Source of the DNA: Pseudorasbora parva
Lineage: Eukaryota; Chordata; Actinopteri; Cypriniformes; Gobionidae
Direction: 5' to 3'
Assembly (NCBI RefSeq): GCF_024679245.1
Contig: NC_090191.1
Coordinates: forward strand, 6,209,267 to 6,273,266
Length of the DNA stretch: 64,000 bases
How positions within the stretch are numbered: position 1 is the stretch's first letter; each line of letters begins with the position of its first letter. The position numbers were made by a program, and so were the translations under genes. This document shows positions 34,315 to 45,054 of this stretch, piece by piece. The notes below the pieces were generated by a model that was given only the letters and a program-made list of their open reading frames with translations, made no database searches and was not told where the DNA came from.

Positions 34315-34612
34315 CTTATAATACAAATAAAATATACTTAACACAAATAAAATATACTTATAATACAAATAAAGCACATTTAATATCACTAATTAAGCAT
34401 GTCATTAGTCCCTATGTATACTTAAAGTTGTTCCAATTTAGCACACAAAAGTACACTAAATACACTTAAAGTTGTGCTTTAAAACAATTTAATTACAACT
34501 TAAATATACTTAGTACAAAATGAGTTGTGTCAAAATAGCACATCAAGTTAACTAGTCATTAACACACTTCAAGTATACTAAAAATTAGTCTGGCCGCATA
34601 CTTTTTTTTCAC

Positions 34613-37040
34613 TAAGGTGATTAGGGTTATTTTCAAATACTTATATCACTGACAACAGTAGTCTGGCCAGGAATGGATATTGTCATTTAAAAGTTGTTGT
34701 TGCAGCCCTCAACTTGCAATTTGACATTTTGTGTTTTGGCCTGAAGCTCCACCCTCCACCTTTTGACCAATCACAAAGTCAGTAGTGTTTCTGCATCCAG
34801 GTTGCCAGATCTGCTCTAGTTATCACAGCAGCTACAAACGTTCCTGAGGATCCTGCAGCCAATCTGGCAACCTCGAGGCAAGGAGAGGGTATACACCTGT
34901 AGTACCAGTTTTGGCCCCAATCTTACATACACTTCCTTTAAAAAGAATAGGCTAAGATGGACGATAATAAAATAGCCTACCTGCATTATAACAAATAAAT
35001 AAATATTTAGGAAATTTGCCTTTAAAACAAATCTTTAGTATGTGGTTCATTATTATTTGTTTAAAAACAACAATAAAACAAAGACAAACTCTTACATAGA
35101 ACAAAGAAATATACATTTTCATTAACAAAAGTTATCCTGTGCTAGTCTTCACTATCGTCCTATCAATCATCTCGCTCGCGGCTATGAGTTACAGTTTGTA
35201 AACCTAAACCAAATGTACAGTAACATTTGAATTCACATCAGTAGCCTACCCACCGCTGATTTGCAATGACCATCCATTGTCTAAAACTGAGCATATTGTA
35301 AAGAGTTATAAATGCTGTATTTACACTTGACCCAACATTGGTCTGTGATAATTACCTCTGACCTACTTTCTGTAAGGTCTGGGGCAAGATCAGACCAGGG
35401 GCGCAAACGTTTTGCCACGCTTTCCAGGTTGAATTACATGTTTCCTGGAAACGGTGTACAATGGGGTTTGAGACAAGTTCTCATGATTGGTGTGTATAAC
35501 GTGTTTACATAAACAGGTTATATGTAGGTTATATACATAAGAGACAGTTTGCACAATTAGTCCAAGTAAAATTGTCTACAAATGTGTCTGCTGCAGCTCA
35601 GTATACACAATACACATAAGAGTTGTATTGCTTTATAGTACAAATACAGATGTCATCAGGCTCAAAAAAAGAGAATGGCCTTTTCAGCTGCCATAGGTGC
35701 AACTCTTGCATCATCACAACAGGGTGTTCAACGCACCACCGTTTCCGTTTTAAAAAAGAACGATTTGTTGGGGCGTAATTTCATATTTCTAGCACATCAA
35801 CTTTGAAGACAAAATGTTCACTTGCTGCCTAATATATCCCATCCACTAACAGGTACCATGAGGAAGAGATGATCAGTGTTTATATATATATAGATATATA
35901 TAACCCACGTGAAAAAATTAAGCATTTTATATGCGTTTCCAATCAGATAAATCCCGCTTTAAGAATAGTCATGTCACACCCAAACATTGATTTGTCCTCT
36001 GCAATGTGAAAACAAAAACTGAAATAAAAATGTTTTATGTGAAGAGCCAACCCTTCTTCATTCAGATGATATTGTTGCTTCTGTATACAAAATATATTGT
36101 CTTTCAAAAACGTGCATCTTTTTATTATCACGTCCGTAACGCACAAGTATTTCCTACATCTTAAATATACAAAAATACAAAACATGTTAATGAACTGACA
36201 TTTTTATGAAGTCGTGACTCAACTGGACTATTTTCATGGGTTTATAAAAATATGAACAGATGATACAAGTCTGGCGAGTAAACAAAAAAAATGACTAGCC
36301 AATGGCGATTCTATTGCCAAGATGTGTGGAGAGGGTTGATCATGGCCATTTCTTGTCTGGCTCTCACCAGACCAAGCTCAATCTTTAAAGACTGAACATT
36401 GGTCTGGGGAATCTGCTCTGTATTTTCTACTGCAAGAGGTGTGATCAACGGGGATAGTTCAAATTACACAATTTGATAGTCATTCAACCAATCAAACCAA
36501 AGATCCATGTTCTCTATAGTCATTCAACCAATCAAACCAAAGATCCATGTTCTCTATCTGTCATTGTGTTAAATCTGCCAATAGCATGTCAGGTGGATAA
36601 GCCAGTTTGTGATTGGTTCCTGCTAATTTGTAACAGAAGCAGGAACATGTACAGGTTTCCAGCCTGAGCTGCAGGGCGAAGTCAAATCACCGGCAGGCAG
36701 ATCCGGCTGGGTTTACTTGGACTAGGACATTTCAGGAGCGATTTGCAGAATAAGATAACGGATTCAGTCAAATAAAAGTGCTTGTCATTCCTGAAACTTT
36801 GCAGAATATGTTGGTTCGCTTTAGAACTATGACAAAACTTTTATTCAAATTGGGAATGTACTTTAAACAGAAAGCAAGAAGTGCAGCCATTATGGCGTGA
36901 TCGACAGAAACTCCCTTTATAAATCTAATCTAACGGCACAACAAATCTCTTATTTACGTTGTGCATAAGCTTTGCTTGTTATAATGAGAGGATCTGCGAG
37001 CGTGTAGAATTGACAATGCTCGACAAATGTCAAATTTTGT
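34613..37040. other. Intergenic with degraded repeats
   Basis: No gene recognised over 2.4 kb. CAGGTTGCCAGATCTG at about 34800 and GCCAATCTGGCAACCTC at about 34856 form an inverted pair. A TA microsatellite lies at about 35880-35900. A 40-bp tandem duplication lies at 36481-36557. Around 36560-36720 a block with GATTGGTTCCTGCTAATTTG and CAGGCAGATCCGG resembles an interspersed fish repeat. Confidence 0.45.
36481..36557 (+). repeat. Two-unit tandem repeat of 40 bp
   Basis: The unit CATTCAACCAATCAAACCAA with the following AGATCCATGTTCTCTATAGT is present twice in a row, the second copy ending CTAT. The units are identical over at least 37 bp, so the duplication is recent. Confidence 0.9.
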
Positions 37041-37156
37041 CTAACCACCAGGGTTGAGAACAGACGCAAGACATTCTTCAAAAATATCCTTCATTTCTGT
37101 AGAGATGGACATTTTAATTAGAAACAAAAGAGTTTCGATTTGAGAATGAAACCAAC

Positions 37157-37373
37157 CTGTTTGTTCCTCAGTTTCTTCAAGTTTCACACTTAATGTTTCT
37201 TCAATCTTTATGTCTTCACTCTCCTCTTTCTTTGTTTGTTTCTCAGTTTCTTCATGTTTCAAACTGAATACATTTTCAATCTTCAGGTCTTCAGTCTCCT
37301 CTTTAATAAACTCCATCTTTATAAGTGTGTCACATGGATCTCAGTCACTTCTCCAGGAGTTTTTCTGGGTGTC
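37157..37373 (-). CDS. FiNZ-type N-terminal coding exon (candidate exon 2 of ZNF-C)
   Basis: On the minus strand the exon begins after TTTAAACAG at 37374, has about 57 bp of 5' UTR, and starts with ATG at 37316. It encodes MEFIKEETEDLKIENVFSLK, then HEETEKQT and a second partial module KKEESEDIKIEETLSVKLEE, ending TEEQT plus one base. The donor is ACAG followed by GTTGGT. The phase matches the acceptors of all four ZNF terminal exons, giving EEQT-D-L at the junction. This is the short acidic FiNZ-type module of fish ZNF genes, here two modules long. ZNF-C is the nearest downstream partner, but splicing to ZNF-B is possible. Confidence 0.8.
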
Positions 37374-37559
37374 CTGTTTAAGATGAGAATAATTAACAGA
37401 AAGAAAAATAAATCCACACTAAATCTCTGAGAGTCTCAATCAGCTCTAGTTCAGTATCAGCGCAGTCTCAGTAACACTCAAAACTAGCCCTACAAACTAA
37501 TAAAAGTACACATTATACAGACAGACATCCATATACATATAATCATAAATATATTATAT

Positions 37560-37621
37560 ACATAACACACACACATGTGTATATATATATACATTCATAT
37601 ATATATATATATATATATATA
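37560..37621. repeat. TA microsatellite left of ACGTT element
   Basis: Alternating CA/TA and TA tracts run up to the left end of the ACGTT-rich element; the same TA tract resumes after its right end at 38290. Confidence 0.9.
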
Positions 37622-38287
37622 CCCAGCTAACAGGGAACGTTCTCAGAACGTTGGCTAACGTTCTCTGAAAGTTCTCTCAACGTTATCAAAAAACGTTGTC
37701 GCAGTAACGTTATTAGAACGTTGTGCCAACGTTATTTGCTATAGAGAAACGTTCTAAAAACGTTAGCTATAAAACGTTATTCTTACATTGTTAGTGGAAC
37801 GTTTTAAAAACGTTACTACATTAAAAAAAGTATTAGTCATTACAAATTAGTCATTAGCTTTTTTCTCAAACTTCAGATACATAATTTGTATATCCAGAGA
37901 TAACTTAATGACACTTAAATGCTATTTTCGTGTATATATTAATTTTTTTACAATCAGAAGAAAAATCTAGTAAACTAATTATGCACTAAATATAAATGTA
38001 ATATAAATATAAAAGTCAATTATAAAAGTGGTTTTAGCTTTTTTTAAGAAAGAATAAGATGTCAATAAACAAAAGCAAGTACAGAAAAGGAGAAAACAGG
38101 AATATTTTATTTGATCATACTCCACACCCTTATAAGAACGTTATTTAACGTTCTTAGAACCTAATGAGAACGTTAATACAACGTTCCACAAACTGGACAT
38201 TTCAACGTTCCTAGAACGTTCAAAAACGTTTTTAGAACTTAATGGGAACGTTAGGGAAACGTTCTTATAACCTAAAATTGTTAGCTG

Positions 38288-38289
<2 letters not shown>
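37622..38289. mobile_element. ACGTT-rich MITE inserted in a TA microsatellite
   Basis: The termini CCCAGCTAACA and TGTTAGCTGGG are inverted and flanked by TATA on both sides. The outer 180 bp at each end consist mainly of repeated AACGTT and GTTCT motifs (at least 15 AACGTT copies), while the core (37810-38130) is plain AT-rich DNA. It has no coding capacity. Together with the TA tract it occupies intron 1 of the candidate ZNF-C transcription unit and is absent from the paralogous intron near 61.25 kb. Confidence 0.8.

Positions 38290-38336
<47 letters not shown>
38290..38336. repeat. TA microsatellite
   Basis: A (TA)n tract of more than 40 bp follows the MITE. Confidence 0.95.
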
Positions 38337-38339
<3 letters not shown>

Positions 38340-38639
38340 CATACATTATTATTATTATTTAAATAAAGATAGAAATAGAGCGATTTAAATCACCAAATCA
38401 ATTTCCAAAGCAATTAATTGAAATTACTGCCTTTCATGATGCTCAGTTTCTCTCATTTCTACAGCCAGAGACTGAACTCATGTTTATAAGATGAACTGAT
38501 TTAAATATAGCAAGCAGGATGAGACGCTCCTTCTGTTACTCGATCGTGTTTTCATTCTGTTACTATGGTCACACAAAGTTAATAAGTGTTAGCAGTGCAA
38601 TGTCACAGTTAATAATAAATAATTCAATCTGCGCCGCCT

Positions 38640-38790
38640 GTAAAACTTTGAAGATGGTTTCTATAGTTGAAACGCTTAAAACACAAACCGTTCTTCAGCC
38701 TAATCAGTCACAAACACACTCAGGAGCGCGGCGCAGCCTTATGTCGTCAGATCACTACCAAAATAAAAGTCCCGTTCACACGCTACAATC
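38640..38790 (-). promoter_or_regulatory. Candidate non-coding exon 1/promoter of ZNF-C
   Basis: The minus-strand sequence GGCTGCGCCGCGCTCCTGAG, then GGCTGAAGAACGGTTTGTG, is closely paralogous to 61565-61660, where GGCTGAA is followed by an excellent donor GTAAGG. Here the donor position reads GAACGG, so the splice site has been lost if the exon ends at the same place. The homology extends on both sides into flanks and intron. A CpG-containing core would fit a promoter-proximal first exon. Transcription start is not visible. Confidence 0.5.
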
Positions 38791-38881
38791 ACAGAAGTGT
38801 ACACATACAAATAATAAGAGATGACAGAAATGCAGAGATGAATGTATTGGTGAAATACATATTTAAATACATGTTATGCTG

Positions 38882-39754
38882 AAAATTTTAGGAAACAAAT
38901 TAAAGACTGAGAGACTTTGTATGTGGAAAAACGCTAGTGTTTAGGGAAATACATATTTATAGTGTGTGTGTGTGTGTGTGTGCGTTTGTGTGCACACTGA
39001 AATGTATTTAAATGTCCGTTTTTTTCCTGATAATAAAAATATGGGCATATAAAGTTCATTTTAGTCTAAAAAATACCTGAAAATAAGTGTACAATTTAAA
39101 ATAATGATGACTGTTGATTTTTGGTTATAGAGTATAAGATTCTACATCTAAATATCTAGATATACATCTACATATTCTCAATAATAATTATATTATTAAA
39201 TCATAAATATTTTATATAAAAAATATTGTCAACAGTATTGACATCATTTGGTTCACTTTTCCTATTTTATAACCATAAACTGATAAATGATGATAAGACA
39301 TGATGAGGAAAAAAGCTCATGTTTGAGGGTTGAAGCCAGCGGTCAGTGGAGGTTACAAATAGCGTAAGAGAGTGACCGGGAAGAGAAGACATTTTAGAAA
39401 AAAAGTCTTTCTTTTTGTTTATTTGTTTTGTTTGAAACATCTGGCTGGTCCTAAGGGATATGGCCAGTTTTCAGGCGTTGTCAAATCTCTAGTCTGAAGT
39501 ATATTCATAATTCTTTAAAAAAAATGTGGAAAAACAGAGCTTTACTGTACGAGCAGTCTAGGCTGTTCCCTCATGTAATGTCACGTATATCAGTTGAAGT
39601 GGATGATCTTGTGTGTAAATACAGCAGGCTCCGACTCTCTGTGAGTGTTGAAAACATATAATGGCTTTGCCCACAGCCTGTGATAACTTACGAACTAACT
39701 AACATCATTTTATTTTAAGTATTTAAACCATAAGAAGTTCACTTGCATGTATTT
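38882..39754. other. Intergenic, nothing recognised
   Basis: A GT microsatellite lies at about 38964-38980; otherwise AT-rich sequence without genes. Confidence 0.4.
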
Positions 39755-40210
39755 AAAGCTGCAGTCCGTAACTTTTTTGAGTTAAAAATTATCCAAAATA
39801 AATTTACGCAAATGTATTACCAGCCAGTTTTCAAAACTATCTGCTTACCTTACCTCGATTCACAACGGTAATCTTGGAAGTGATGTTTTTGATTCCAGTG
39901 GTTCTGGTGGATTTCCACGCGAAATTCAAGCATATCTTTGCGTCACATCTGTACACATCAATAAGGTGTCCTGGCTAGTAGTCTATATTGTGTGTGAGGA
40001 TGTCGGAGGTGGAGATTTATAACCTTTTCTCACAGCACTTGATATAATTAAACTTATGTGATGGCAGTATTGAGAAAAGTTTAAACGACAATCACCAGTG
40101 TCAACTGGAGATTCACCCGTTGTAAAATGCAAAAGACTTTGGACTTCAGAGTGGCTACAGAAAAAAAGACTTCAACTGGGCCGATGCGAAAACAAGGTTT
40201 ATAAAGGGCT
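39755..40210. repeat. Interspersed repeat beginning TTTAAAGCTGCAGTCCGTAAC
   Basis: The start TTAAAGCTGCAGTCCGTAAC and body phrases (TCACAACGGTAATC, GTCAACTGGAGATTCACCC, GGACTTCAGAGTGGCTA) match a repeat class I associate with cyprinid genomes. The opposite terminus is not seen. No coding sequence. Confidence 0.55.
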
Positions 40211-40675
40211 TTTAACCCTTAAAGACCTAGAACATTTTTGGGGCGCCTGACATTCCTCCTCTTTCATTTGTTTTTCTCACCCATTCTAGCAGTTGGCATC
40301 AAGTGCTATATATCACTTTAAAGTAAATAGATAGATTGTTATATAATAACACTGAAACAAACATTTTTCTTCAGAGATTATAATTTGAACATGAAAAACA
40401 AATGCAAACAACACAACAAGTTGTGACAACAAACCATGCAATAAAATATAATGAGGCTACGTTTATACATGGGCAGCTATTTTCATAAACAGACATTTCA
40501 ACCTCTCTGCACATCTTCTCGAACACAAATTGAGGAAAATATACTGAGTGAAAATTCTGTAAAACACAAACTACTTTTTTTACTATCAGTGTAAAAAAAA
40601 AAATGTGTTGGTTCTTTTTTTTTATTTCCACACCAGGTATGTGTGTGCATGTGTGAGAGAAAAAAAAACCCTCAA
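40211..40675. other. Possible piggyBac-type end then AT-rich sequence
   Basis: TTAACCCTTAAAGACC at 40213 looks like a TTAA site followed by a piggyBac-like terminus, but no partner terminus was found. The rest is AT-rich with no gene. Confidence 0.3.
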
Positions 40676-40985
40676 ATGACAGGCAGAGCGGGAGAGTGTG
40701 TGTGTGTAGCTAATTATTATTTTGTATTATAGTTTTATACCACTAATTCCTTTATTTTTTATAAAATAAGCAAGAAATTGTCAGCTAGAGTTCAAAGTGT
40801 CAGTTCAAAAAACTGGTGGTTAGAGCCAGCAGACGAGTAAAAAAAAAAAAAAAACTGATGACAGGCAGAGAGAGGGAGAGAGAGAGTGTGTGTAGCTAAT
40901 TAATTTTTAATATAGTAGTTTTTATACCACTACTTTATTTAGACCCAGCAGACGGTTAAACAAAAATCTCCGACAGGCAGACGCA
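40676..40985 (+). repeat. Tandem repeat, about 180-bp unit
   Basis: ACAGGCAGAG, a GAGAGTGTGTGTG run, TAGCTAATTA, TTTATACCACTA and AGCAGACG recur in the same order at about 40678-40835 and 40859-40955, with a third GACAGGCAGACG at about 40974. The units differ by indels in the AT-rich middle. Confidence 0.75.
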
Positions 40986-41790
40986 ACGCTAGCCGCATTC
41001 TACCAATCACCACGTCTGAAACCCCACATTTACCAGAACTCTACTGGTTAATAAGTACTACAAACAACCCGAAATAAAAAAAAAACCTGAAGCTGAAGAA
41101 ACCGTAAACGTTAACGTAAAAGAACCGCGAACCTGAGTGACTGAGGGAGAGACATAGAGAAAGAAAGAGCGCTGTTCTGTGTGCAAATCTGTGTGTGTGT
41201 GTGTGTGTAGGGGAGGGGTGCTGTGAGCCTATCACAGAACACAGACACATTCAGCTACCCAATGAGGATTTTTATTCAATCCGAGCACAGATATTGACTC
41301 ATATTTCTCGTATAATACTCGTACTCTGCAAAAGTGTTTTAACCGTACCGGATACTCGTTTCAGCCGAGTATCCGGCTCAACTCTAATAATCAGGCAACT
41401 TTCAATGTCTGGCACGAGCAACCAAGCACACTAAAAAACTAAAGCAATTCTGTCTAGATTAGATGCGCGAGAGGCGACGCAACACAACACACATTCCCAA
41501 CGTTAAACTGATCGCATGTTCTATATCTGACACACTAAAACACTTGCTGGGTGTTTTTTTTTTTTTTGTGGTAATATTTCAAATTAATATTGATAAAATA
41601 GTACCAGTAATAAAACCGGGAAAAATCACTCATTTTGGTGGCCCTATTCCACGGGCCAGACCTGCGACTCACGCTCCCTTCTGCCACGTGCACCTGTTCG
41701 CAGTTCACTGAATTGCAGTTTCGGTTCACAGAATCTATCTCCCGCTCACTTCTGGCACGTGCTCCTGGTTCACAGAATCTATCTCGCTAT
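40986..41790. other. Intergenic with short repeats
   Basis: A GT run at 41191-41208 and a duplicated GGTTCACAGAATCTATCTC (about 41722 and 41769) with TTCTGGCACGTG/TTCTGCCACGTG are seen. No gene recognised. Confidence 0.4.
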
Positions 41791-41804
41791 AAGGTCCTTT
41801 ATAG

Positions 41805-41965
41805 ACAGATGTGTGGCTTTCCTAATCAAGTCCAATCAGTATAATCAAACAGCTGGACTCAAATGAAGTTGTAGAACCATCTCAAGAATGATCAGAAGAA
41901 ATTAACAGCACATGAGTTAAATATGAGTGTCACAGCAAAGGGTCTGAATACTTAGGTGTAAATAC
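41805..41965. mobile_element. Tc1-like element fragment
   Basis: TGGACTCAAATGAAGTTGTAGAACCATCTC and then CAGCAAAGGGTCTGAATACTTA are typical of the region near the end of fish Tc1-like transposons. No transposase or TIR pair remains. Confidence 0.5.
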
Positions 41966-41996
41966 AAACTCATCTTCACAGCGCTGAAGTATACCT

Positions 41997-42366
41997 TTAA
42001 TTCAGAATTTGCCGGGGGTATGAATAAATTCGGGCTTGACTGTATGTGAAACTTTTTTTACACTGAAGACATGTAAAATGCCTCTCTCCAGTGTGAACTC
42101 TTATGCGTGTCTGAAGGTTTCCTTTAATTCTGAAACCTTTTTCACACTGATGGAAAATAAAAGGCTTCTCTCTGGTGTGAGTTATTACCCGTCTCTTAAG
42201 TCTTTGAATCTCCTTGCACACTGGCGACAAAACAGTTCTCTTTAGTGAATCCTCACGTGGCAATTAAGGTTTGCTTTAAATCTGAAACTCTTTCCACATT
42301 GTTCATATGTCTCTCCAGAGTGAATTAATTGTAGTGAAATTCTTTCCACACTGCTGGCAGGTGAAA
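41997..42366 (-). pseudogene. Decayed 3' fingers of ZNF-D
   Basis: On the minus strand, immediately after the ZNF-D stop, finger blocks are readable in alternating frames: [12 protein letters not shown], then EQCGKSF with KANLN, a damaged FCRQCARRF unit, PFIFHQCEKGF with IRVHTGE, and HFTCLQCKKSFTYS. Cysteines and histidines are partly lost (FIFHQC has lost the first Cys). At least four fingers once extended the array. Confidence 0.85.
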
Positions 42367-43682
42367 TTATCCAGAGTGAGTTTTCATGTGTACTTCAAGA
42401 TGCCCTTTTTGAGTGAAACTCTTTCCACACTGTTGGCAGGAGTAAGGCTTCTCTCCAGTGTGAATTCTCATGTGGGCTTTAAGGCTTCCTTTTCGAGTCA
42501 AACTCTTTCCACATTGCTGGCAGGTGAAATCTTTTCCTCCAGTGTGAACTCTCATGTGAACTGTAAGGTTTCTTATTTTAGTGAAACTCTCTCCACAGTG
42601 AGGGCAGGTGTAAGGCTTTTCTCCAGTGTGATCTCTCATGTGCCTTTTAAGGTGTCCTTTTTGAGTGAAACTCTTCCCACACTGCTGGCAGGAAAAATCC
42701 TTCTCTCCAGAGTGAATTTTCATGTGTACTTTAAGATACCCTTTTTGAGTGAAACCCTTTCCACACTGCATGCAGGTGAAATCCTTCTTTCCAGAGTGAA
42801 TATTCATGTGAACTTCAAGGTTTCCTTTATGTCTGAAACTCTTTCCACACTGTTGGCAGGTGCAAGGCTTCTCTTCAGTGTGAACTCTCATGTGCCTATT
42901 AAGGCTTCCTATTTTAGTGAAACGTTTTCCACACTGTTGACAGATGTAAGGCTTCTCTCCAGTGTGAACGCTCATGTGCCTATTTAGGTTTTCTATTTTA
43001 GTGAAACTCTTTCCACACTGTTGGCAGGTGTAATGCTTCTCTCCAGTGTGAACTCTCATGTGCCTTTTAAGATTTCCTATTTTAGTAAAACTATTTCCAC
43101 ACTGTTGGCAGGTGTAAGGATTCTCTCCAGTGTGAACTCTCATGTGGGCTTTAAGGCTTGCATTTAGAGCGTAATTTTTTCCACACTGTTGGCAGGTGTA
43201 AGGTTTCTCTCCAGTGTGTATTCTCATGTGGACTTTAAGACTATCTTTTCCATTGAAACTTTTCCCACATTGTTGGCAGGTGTAAGGCTTCTCTCCAGTG
43301 TGAATTCTCATGTGGGCTTTAAGTCTCCATTTTTCAGTAAAACTTTTCCCACACTGTTGGCAGGTGTAAGGTTTCTCTCCAGTGTGAATTCTCATGTGGA
43401 TTTTAAGACTCCCTTTTCCAGTGAACATTTTCCCACACTGTTGACAAGTGAAAGGCTTTTCTCCAGTGTGAACTTGCATGTGGACTTTATGTTGATTGAA
43501 GCTCTTTCCACACTGAGGGTGAAAAGTTCCTTTCTTTTGAGCTCTTTTTCGTGTGGAAGTCTTTTTAGTCTGTGAACAACTAAAAGATTTTTCTTCAGAT
43601 ATGAAATCATGATGCATTTCATAGAGATCTTTCTCTTCCATTTCATTCAATTCTAGACGCACCTCTTTCAGCGGCATCAGGT
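42367..43682 (-). CDS. ZNF-D: C2H2 zinc-finger terminal exon, 13 intact fingers
   Basis: This is the longest array in the window. The acceptor (TTCACCTTAG on the minus strand) lies at 43683-43684 and the exon opens ACCTGATGCCG, giving [19 protein letters not shown] and a basic linker ([15 protein letters not shown]). The first finger is degenerate: [18 protein letters not shown] lacks the first Cys and part of the helix. Thirteen intact C2H2 fingers follow, with TGEKP, TGENP, SGKKD and SGEKD linkers. Fingers 5-7 share TKIxNLxRH helices, showing internal duplication. The stop after KTHSG arises from a small deletion that fuses GGA with TAA and shifts the frame into decayed fingers. The candidate upstream exon is near 60.8-61.1 kb, about 17 kb away with a piggyBac and a DIRS element in the intron. 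Confidence 0.88.
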
Positions 43683-44086
43683 CTAAGGTGAACAGAGACA
43701 AATACAGGTTAACCCTTAGTTTAATTGTGCAACACGACAGACACATTTAGGAACATTTGGGCCAGTGGGTCTCATACACCCCCCACTCATTGGCCCTCAT
43801 TTATCAATCATGCGTAGAAACGGGCGTATATGTTGGCGTAAGATTATGCTTACACTCCTTTCACCGCCTGATTTATGAAGCTGTATAAACGCCCCTACCT
43901 CTGCAATCCAGGTGTACGCAATACCTGCCCTTGATAAATGCCGCGGCTGAAACCGATGGTCATTAGAATAACACGCCCCTATATATTCAAGTCTCCGCCT
44001 CCCCCACGCCCTCATTTTACGCCATGAACACACGGAAGACGGCAAAGAAGCGAAACTTCTCCGATGTGGAGATCGGGCGCGCCTCA

Positions 44087-44184
44087 ATCATCTCACTAGT
44101 CCACTAGTAAGGGCACTGATTAGGACATAAATCAATGGGCTGACTCGCTGATCAGTGCCCTGACTACTGAACTAGTGAGATGAT
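44087..44184. repeat. 98-bp near-palindrome inserted in the Harbinger element
   Basis: Arms 44087-44120 and 44151-44184 are 34 nt each and match at 31 of 34 positions as inverted repeats, with a 30-nt loop. Both arms contain ATCATCTCACTAGT and AGGGCACTGAT. It interrupts the Myb-like frame and may be a miniature foldback element. Confidence 0.85.
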
Positions 44185-44484
44185 TATTTGGGAGTTTAAA
44201 GAGTGGGATTAAAGGCACCCACAAAAACAAAATATGGACCTAAATTACGAGTAACAGTGTGGCGGTTGAGAAGTGCACTCCAGCAGTTTAAATAGGCTAG
44301 CAGTTTGGATGAGAAACTATCACAATGCATTATTTTACAGAACAATGATTTTGAAACAATTAGCATTTAATTTCGTATCACGGCACATGTAGGTAGGCTA
44401 TTGGGGTGTACGATAGTGATGATGATGTGATGTGGAGTACCATTCATTCACATTAATAATTGCATGACAATTTGTAGGATTCTT

Positions 44485-44600
44485 ATTATTATTATGATTT
44501 TTATTATTAATGACGCATTGTTATTTAGAAGAAGAATGTCGTTATTATTTATTTTATTATTATTATTATTATTTAAAAGAAGAAGAATGTCAATTTTATT
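44485..44600. repeat. ATT trinucleotide repeats
   Basis: Imperfect (ATT)n runs with AGAAGAAGAATGTC interruptions occur here; two similar segments suggest a local duplication of about 60 bp. Confidence 0.8.
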
Positions 44601-45054
44601 ATTTTGACAGTCTGAATTATTTTCAGTCCCAGTCCGTGCGCAGCTGCCGGGCATAACCCCGAACCGTCAGGTAAAGCGCACAGGCTCGCGACTGGAGGAA
44701 TACCTAAAACATCAAATGCTTGGTGTCACACAAATTAAACCTTGAAGTCCATGTTGCACAAAAATAAACACTGAAGTTTATAATTACTATGTTCTTGTTT
44801 TTGTTTTTTTACAGTGGGTTATAATATAGGCCTAGCATATATTTGTCAGAGCATTTTGTGGTGTTATTGTTTTCCGGCGCATTTTCGCACTAACTCAAAC
44901 GTGCGTACACCACCTCCTGAGCTGGCATAGGATTTGAGCGTGCCGTACGCCAACGTCCATATTGATAAATCTAAATAAGTCACCGTGGGTTTGGGTGTAC
45001 GCAAGTTGTATGCTGGAAATTTGGTGTACGCACTTTTGATAAATGAGGGCCATT

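Larger units (their letters stand above)
29857..34612. mobile_element. GTATACTT-rich MITE with nested insertions
   Basis: The left end GTGAAAAAAAAAAAGTATAC and the right end ATACTTTTTTTTCAC are inverted, and the flanks between 29860-30110, 31740-31930 and 34315-34600 are full of AGTATACTT, TATATTT and AATAAAGTATACT repeats. This outer element is interrupted by several other repeats, including the 2.4-kb hAT element. No coding sequence belongs to it. The exact target duplication is not determined. Confidence 0.55.
43792..45051. mobile_element. PIF/Harbinger-type element with GGCCCTCATTTATCAA termini
   Basis: The termini GGCCCTCATTTATCAA and TTGATAAATGAGGGCC are perfect inverts, flanked by ATT on both sides (43789-43791, 45052-45054). 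At 44022 a short plus-strand frame MNTRKTAKKRNFSDVEIG resembles the start of the Myb/SANT-like accessory protein of Harbinger elements, then breaks at a palindromic insertion. GTGTACGCA and TGCGTACACC motifs recur at the ends. No DDE transposase remains. The element sits about 110 bp upstream of the ZNF-D exon, within its intron. Confidence 0.75.

Noticed and set aside
42367..43682. Regular 84-bp periodicity resembling a CRISPR or satellite array
   Set aside because: The period is that of C2H2 fingers (28 codons), with an intact reading frame and conserved Cys/His positions.
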